Source: JAGLOK01 sp963676355 (GTDB lineage: Bacteria > Bacillota > Clostridia > Christensenellales > UMGS416). From it: a stretch of DNA of 64,000 nucleotides. A program made the translations under genes and the position numbers. Positions within the stretch are counted from its first letter, which is position 1, and every line of letters begins with the position of its first letter. Positions 59,996 to 64,000 of the stretch are shown here, one piece after another. The DNA is taken from NCBI GenBank assembly GCA_963676355.1, contig OY781093.1, forward strand, positions 434,001 through 498,000, in the 5' to 3' direction. A model generated the notes under the pieces. The model ran no database searches. It was not told the origin of the DNA and saw nothing but the letters and a program-made list of their open reading frames with translations.

Positions 59996-60922
59996 TTAAT
60001 CCTCAAACAATGTTCCAGCAAGATATCTTTCTCCCGAGTCAGGGAAAATGGCGACTATTGTCTTTCCTGCGTTTTCAGCTCTGTTAGCGACTGCTGTTGC
60101 GGCAAAAGCTGCGGCTCCTGCGCTCATTCCAACGAGTATACCCTCTTTTTTTGCAAGCGTTCTAGCCGTTTTGAATGCATCTTCGTTTTCCACTTGTACT
60201 ATTTCGTCAATTAAGGAAGTATCCAACACATCGGGCACAAAGCCTGCTCCTATTCCCTGAATCTTATGAGGGCCCGGGCCGTTCCCTGAAAGAACAGCTG
60301 AGTTTTTAGGTTCTACTGCGATAACTTTGATATTGGGGTTAAACTCTTTTAGCTTGCGGCCTGTGCCGGTGAGTGTTCCGCCTGTTCCAACGCCTGAAAC
60401 CAATATGTCAACTTTGCCATCGGTGTCGCGGATTATCTCCTCGGCCGTGGTATTGTAGTGGATTTTAGGGTTGTTGGGGTTTTTAAACTGCTGTGGCATA
60501 AAAGAGTTTTCAGTGTTTTTGGCAATCTCTTCCGCCTTTTGTATAGCACCATTCATTCCTTTTGCGCCTTCTGTAAGTATCAGCTGGGCACCTAGTGCAG
60601 CAAGCAGTTTGCGCCGCTCTATGCTCATGGAGTCAGGCATGGTAAGGATAATTTTATAGCCTTTAACTGCGGCAATGTATGAAAGCCCGATTCCTGTGTT
60701 TCCACTGGTAGGCTCCACGATAACACTTCCGGGTTTTAGTTTTCCTTCTTTTTCAGCCTCTGTAATCATAGAGAAAGCTATCCTGTCTTTAACGCTTGCT
60801 AGCGGATTAAACATTTCAAGCTTAGCAAGCACTGTCGCCTTTGCACCTTTTGTTATTTTGTTCAGTTTTACAAGCGGCGTGTTGCCGATTAATTCTGTTA
60901 TATTGTTTGCTATTTTTGTCAT
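59996..60922 (-). CDS. cysK: cysteine synthase A
   Basis: 308 residues. O-acetylserine (thiol)-lyase making cysteine from O-acetylserine and sulfide. PLP Lys in NPLASVKDRIAFSM (about residue 44), substrate loop PTSGNTGIGLSY, and phosphate-binding VSGVGTGGTLTG. AAAAGGAG precedes the ATG. 13 bases from metA, 3 bases from the first Rrf2 gene. In Firmicutes CysK also forms a complex with the Rrf2 regulator CymR, which fits the arrangement. Confidence 0.95.
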   Translation of the reverse strand: MTKIANNITELIGNTPLVKLNKITKGAKATVLAKLEMFNPLASVKDRIAFSMITEAEKEGKLKPGSVIVEPTSGNTGIGLSYIAAVKGYKIILTMPDSMSIERRKLLAALGAQLILTEGAKGMNGAIQKAEEIAKNTENSFMPQQFKNPNNPKIHYNTTAEEIIRDTDGKVDILVSGVGTGGTLTGTGRKLKEFNPNIKVIAVEPKNSAVLSGNGPGPHKIQGIGAGFVPDVLDTSLIDEIVQVENEDAFKTARTLAKKEGILVGMSAGAAAFAATAVANRAENAGKTIVAIFPDSGERYLAGTLFED

Positions 60923-60935
60923 ACTAACACTCCTT

Positions 60936-61853
60936 TTAGTCTATGCTCTTTAAGTCGTATGGTGTTTCCTGATACACATAATAGTTCAGCCAGTTAGCAA
61001 ATAGTAAGTTTGCATGAGCCCTCCAAGTGACTTTGGGGATGCCTACAATATTATCGTCAGGGTAATAGTTTTTTGGGATGTCGATTTCAAGTCCGCGGTT
61101 TTTGTCGCGCTTAAATTCCGAGTCAAGAGACAGCGCGTCATATTCCAAGTGACCGGAAACATACACTTCGCGCCCATCAAGACTTGTGGCTAAAAGCACG
61201 CCGGCTTCCTTTGAGTGAGCCAAAAGTTCAAGATCTGGGCAGGAGAGTATGTCTGTGCTCATCACTTGAGTGTGCCTGCTGTGCGGGGCTTTGAAGTCAT
61301 CATCAAATCCACGCAGAAGCGGGCTGTTTTTTTTCATTATATCGTGTGAAAATACACCGAATATTTTTTTGTCAGTTGCATGCTTGTTGATTCCATAGTG
61401 ATAATACAATGCAGCTTGGGAAGCCCAGCAGATGTATAGTGTGGAGTAAACATGATGCTTGCCCCATTCCATTATCTCTTTCAGCTCATCCCAATACTCC
61501 ACTTCTTCAAATTCGAGCTTTTCAACAGGGGCACCTGTAATAACAAGTCCGTCAAAGTTTTCATTCTTTATATCGCCGAAGGTTTTATAAAAAGATGAAA
61601 GATGCTCTTTTGAGGTGTTTTGAGATTCGTAGCTTGCTGTCTTTAGAAAAGTTATCTCAATCTGGAGCGGTGTGTTTCCGAGCAACCTTAAAAGCTGAGT
61701 CTCGGTTGTAATCTTTGTTGGCATAAGGTTGAGAATTGCGATTTTGAGCGGACGGATATCTTGAGACACCGCCCTGTGCTCTGACATCACAAATATATTT
61801 TCATCGGACAGCGTTTTTGCCGCTGGCAATGTATCTGGTATTTTAACCGGCAT
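60936..61853 (-). CDS. metA: homoserine O-acetyltransferase (MetA family, acetyl-CoA type)
   Basis: 305 residues. Activates homoserine in methionine synthesis. Catalytic Cys142 (YICWASQAALYYHYG), His in YVSGHLEYD with the Glu two residues later. In this family residue 111 decides the acyl donor: Gly for succinyl-CoA (E. coli), Glu for acetyl-CoA (Bacillus). Here GAPVE puts E at 111, so acetyl-CoA is expected, despite the common annotation as succinyltransferase. The neighbour metY, which uses O-acetylhomoserine, agrees. Its ribosome binding site AGGAGGAGG overlaps the metY stop. Confidence 0.9.
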   Translation of the reverse strand: MPVKIPDTLPAAKTLSDENIFVMSEHRAVSQDIRPLKIAILNLMPTKITTETQLLRLLGNTPLQIEITFLKTASYESQNTSKEHLSSFYKTFGDIKNENFDGLVITGAPVEKLEFEEVEYWDELKEIMEWGKHHVYSTLYICWASQAALYYHYGINKHATDKKIFGVFSHDIMKKNSPLLRGFDDDFKAPHSRHTQVMSTDILSCPDLELLAHSKEAGVLLATSLDGREVYVSGHLEYDALSLDSEFKRDKNRGLEIDIPKNYYPDDNIVGIPKVTWRAHANLLFANWLNYYVYQETPYDLKSID

Positions 61854-61856
61854 GTG

Positions 61857-63152
61857 CTAAGCCTCCTCCTGAGATTTTTTAAGAGCTTGTTCAAGGTCGG
61901 CTATAAGATCATCCACATGCTCAATACCCACTGAAAGGCGAACCATTTCAGGGCTAATTCCGGATTTTTTCAGCTCCTCTTCGCTTAGCTGACCATGAGT
62001 TGTGCTTCCGGGATGGATAACCAAGGACTTGGCATCTGCCACATTTGCAAGAAGCGAGAAAATCTCAAGCGAGTTTATAAACTTGCGCCCTGCAGCTATA
62101 CCGCCCTTAATTCCAAAGGTTAGTATGCCGCCTGCTCCGTTGGGCAGGTATTTTTGCGCGAGATCATAATATTTGTTGGACTTAAGCCCAGGATAGTTTA
62201 CCCATGTAACAGAGTCGTGAGCATCAAGATATTCTGCGATTTTCTGTGCGTTGGATGAATGGCGCTCCACTCTCAGAGACAGTGTTTCGAGCCCCTGCAA
62301 AATCAAAAACGCATTAAATGGACTGATGCATGCACCGCTGTCGCGCAGAAGCTGAACTCTTGCTTTTGTAATGTATCCAGCGTTTCCGGGGATATCAGCA
62401 TAAACAATTCCATGATATGTGCTGTCGGGAGTTGTAAAATCATCAAAGTTTCCGTTTTTCCAGTCAAACGTTCCATTGTCGATGATTGCGCCGCCGATGG
62501 ATGTTCCATGTCCTCCGATGTATTTTGTCAGAGAGTATACGACTATATCAACACCGAATGATTTTAGATTGATAAGATACGGAGTTCCAAAAGTATTGTC
62601 CACAATCAGCGGGATATTATGTTTATGTGCGATGTCTGCGAGCTTTTCAATGTCTGCAACATTGATGTTTGGGTTTCCCAATGTTTCGGCATATAAAGCC
62701 TTTGTCTTGCTGTTTATCTTGCTTTCTATTTCGTCAAAGTCATCAATGTTTACCAAGTGCGTCTTTATGCCGTATTGATTGGGCAGCCTTTGTGCAAAAA
62801 AGGTGTATGTTCCACCATAAAGCGTGTTTGCAGCCACAATTTCGTCGCCCGCTTTTGCAATGTTAAATATAGCATAGTTAATCGCGGCCATGCCGGAGGA
62901 TGTGACAAGTGCGCCAACGCCGCCTTCAAGTGTTGCAAGGCGTTGCTCCAAGACATCGGTTGTCGGGTTCATAATTCGAGTATAAATATTTCCCGGTTGT
63001 TTTAGGGCAAAAAGGTCTGCCGCGTGTTGTGCGTCATCAAAGTTATAAGATGTTGTTTGGTAGATAGGAACAGCTCTCGACTTTGTGGCAGGATCAGGAG
63101 ACTGCCCCGCGTGCAATTGTAATGTTTCAAAATGTAATTTATTGTTTTCCAT
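61857..63152 (-). CDS. metY: O-acetylhomoserine sulfhydrylase
   Basis: 431 residues. PLP enzyme converting O-acetylhomoserine and sulfide to homocysteine. SLTKYIGGHGTSIGG holds the PLP lysine; ETLGNPNINVADIEKLADIA, VDNTFGTPYL and IHPGSTTHGQLSEEEL are typical of the sulfhydrylase branch and not of cystathionine gamma-synthase. Length fits. AGGAG before the ATG. First gene of the metY-metA-cysK-Rrf2-Rrf2 operon; the 53 bases upstream hold no SAM riboswitch. Confidence 0.93.
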   Translation of the reverse strand: MENNKLHFETLQLHAGQSPDPATKSRAVPIYQTTSYNFDDAQHAADLFALKQPGNIYTRIMNPTTDVLEQRLATLEGGVGALVTSSGMAAINYAIFNIAKAGDEIVAANTLYGGTYTFFAQRLPNQYGIKTHLVNIDDFDEIESKINSKTKALYAETLGNPNINVADIEKLADIAHKHNIPLIVDNTFGTPYLINLKSFGVDIVVYSLTKYIGGHGTSIGGAIIDNGTFDWKNGNFDDFTTPDSTYHGIVYADIPGNAGYITKARVQLLRDSGACISPFNAFLILQGLETLSLRVERHSSNAQKIAEYLDAHDSVTWVNYPGLKSNKYYDLAQKYLPNGAGGILTFGIKGGIAAGRKFINSLEIFSLLANVADAKSLVIHPGSTTHGQLSEEELKKSGISPEMVRLSVGIEHVDDLIADLEQALKKSQEEA

Positions 63153-63205
63153 GGTTAACTCCTATTAGTTGGTCAAAAAAGTATTGTAGGTTACAAAGTT
63201 AACCG

Positions 63206-64000
63206 TCACATCTTTTCCTTTATCGTATTTTTGCTGACCTTGAGCCAGACTAAAAACATACTGACTGTATAAATATATTGAGCAGAAAGTTGTATCCATT
63301 CAGGCTTTGAATACCAGCCGAACAGTACAAATAAAGGTAGCCCAACTGAGCCTTGTTTGTGATTCAGTATTGTATTTGATAAATCAAAGGCCTTTGTTAA
63401 AAAAAAGCTGTCTTTTGCCAATATGCCTAAATCCTTAAGTGCTGAAAGACCTTCGTGTATGCCGTATCCAAGCAAGAATCCTGCTTGTAGAATAAGATAT
63501 CCCAGAGTGATTGCAAATATTGTTTTAAGATTCACTTTAACAAGCGAGAAATATATAAGAATTGCAAAAACCAATGAAACTGCAATGCCTAAGAATATTG
63601 AAGATGCAGTATATTGACCTGTAAACGAGAATATCGCAACTTCCGCGCCTTCTCTTGCAATCATAACGGCTGCAACCCAGAAGACACCCCATTTAGAAAA
63701 GCGACTGTCTACTTTGCTTTTTATTTCATCTGTAATATTTGCGGAGTTTTTAATCATCCATATTATAAAAGTTGTAATTAAAACTAAAGCGGCAATACTT
63801 GCCGCACTTTCCCATATTTTCGCAACCTCACCCGTTGCAGCCAAGGCGTTGGAAACAGCTGATAATATACCACCCAAAGCAAAGGAAGCAAGGGCACCTG
63901 CAAGAACCCCATACAATATATACCATTTATACTGAGGTATGCCCTTTTTCTGGACATAACGGAGCATTACAGACACAACAAGGAAAGCTTCAAGGCCTTC
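63206..64000 (-). CDS. FTR1-family iron permease, 3' part (5' end outside window)
   Basis: At least 264 residues, open to the right edge of the window. Beyond the GTG at 63976 the frame continues with EGLEAFLVV, the C-terminal part of the first REGLE iron-binding motif, so the true start lies outside. The second motif is REGAEVAIF. Six or seven membrane segments. FTR1 proteins bring in Fe3+ (or Fe2+ with a partner such as an EfeO/EfeB system). Ends 53 bases upstream of metY on the same strand and may be cotranscribed with it. Confidence 0.88.
   Translation of the reverse strand, partial: EGLEAFLVVSVMLRYVQKKGIPQYKWYILYGVLAGALASFALGGILSAVSNALAATGEVAKIWESAASIAALVLITTFIIWMIKNSANITDEIKSKVDSRFSKWGVFWVAAVMIAREGAEVAIFSFTGQYTASSIFLGIAVSLVFAILIYFSLVKVNLKTIFAITLGYLILQAGFLLGYGIHEGLSALKDLGILAKDSFFLTKAFDLSNTILNHKQGSVGLPLFVLFGWYSKPEWIQLSAQYIYTVSMFLVWLKVSKNTIKEKM

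Noticed and set aside
63153..63205. Possible SAM (S-box) riboswitch upstream of metY
   Set aside because: Only 53 bases separate metY from the iron permease gene and none of the S-box conserved core is present.
1..64000. CRISPR arrays, insertion sequences, prophage, tRNA or rRNA genes
   Set aside because: No regularly spaced repeats, transposase or integrase proteins, cloverleaf-like sequence with a TTCGA arm, or rRNA stretches were recognised.

Overview
The window reads as a chromosome segment of a low-G+C, strictly anaerobic Firmicute of the class Clostridia. The evidence is AT-rich codon use, AGGAGG-type ribosome binding sites, two T-box leaders, a Rex-type operator, BlaR1/BlaI-like (M56) genes, an orphan 2-hydroxyacyl-CoA dehydratase activase, several ferredoxin-type oxidoreductases and Rrf2 regulators. 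I cannot place it below class level. I see no rRNA, tRNA, CRISPR array, transposase or prophage. Both ends cut a gene: an M56-family gene at the left and an FTR1 iron permease at the right.

Layout. 1-5.5 kb: tandem array of three M56 metallopeptidase sensor genes interleaved with two damaged BlaI repressor genes. 5.7-14 kb: GTP-type PEP carboxykinase behind a Rex-like operator, a membrane-protein pair, an HD hydrolase coupled to an aldo/keto reductase-ferredoxin, then pth and a YfcC-type transporter. 14-18.7 kb: a GGDEF-EAL protein, a non-coding interval with two candidate small RNAs, a structured leader with a 16-codon ORF in front of corA, and a second aldo/keto reductase-ferredoxin. 18.9-24 kb: an M23/LysM/G5 cell-wall protein, trpB behind a tryptophan T-box, an SDR and an M29 aminopeptidase. 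24-33 kb: a membrane beta-propeller-like protein, radA, a PIN/TRAM protein, mtnA, a GT-C-like membrane protein and a YgiQ radical SAM protein. 33-38.3 kb: EAL-HDOD and TfoX-C proteins, another large membrane protein, and leuA behind a leucine T-box.

38.4-54.7 kb is a patchwork of small single-gene or two-gene units in which regulators dominate: AraC with effector domain, OhrR-type MarR, two HTH-WYL proteins, XRE with effector domain, and Crp/Fnr. Beside them lie small stress or detoxification enzymes: a glutathione-peroxidase homologue, GNAT-YoaP, a nitroreductase, a VOC protein, a PNPOx-DUF3795 fusion and an AlkZ-like protein. 54.8-64 kb on the minus strand holds a 1413-residue dehydratase activase and a compact sulfur operon, metY-metA-cysK-(IscR-like Rrf2)-(Rrf2). 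The operon makes O-acetylhomoserine and homocysteine and also cysteine, and carries its likely cysteine/Fe-S sensors at its 3' end.

Regulatory themes. Four genes (9334-10023, 10129, 11968 and 31271) have a -10 box six or seven bases before the start codon and no ribosome binding site, so they are probably leaderless. Amino-acid supply is read by T-boxes (Trp for trpB, Leu for leuA), redox by Rex-like and OhrR-like sites, and Mg2+ uptake possibly by the corA leader. The corA leader is the element in the window I find most likely to be undescribed.
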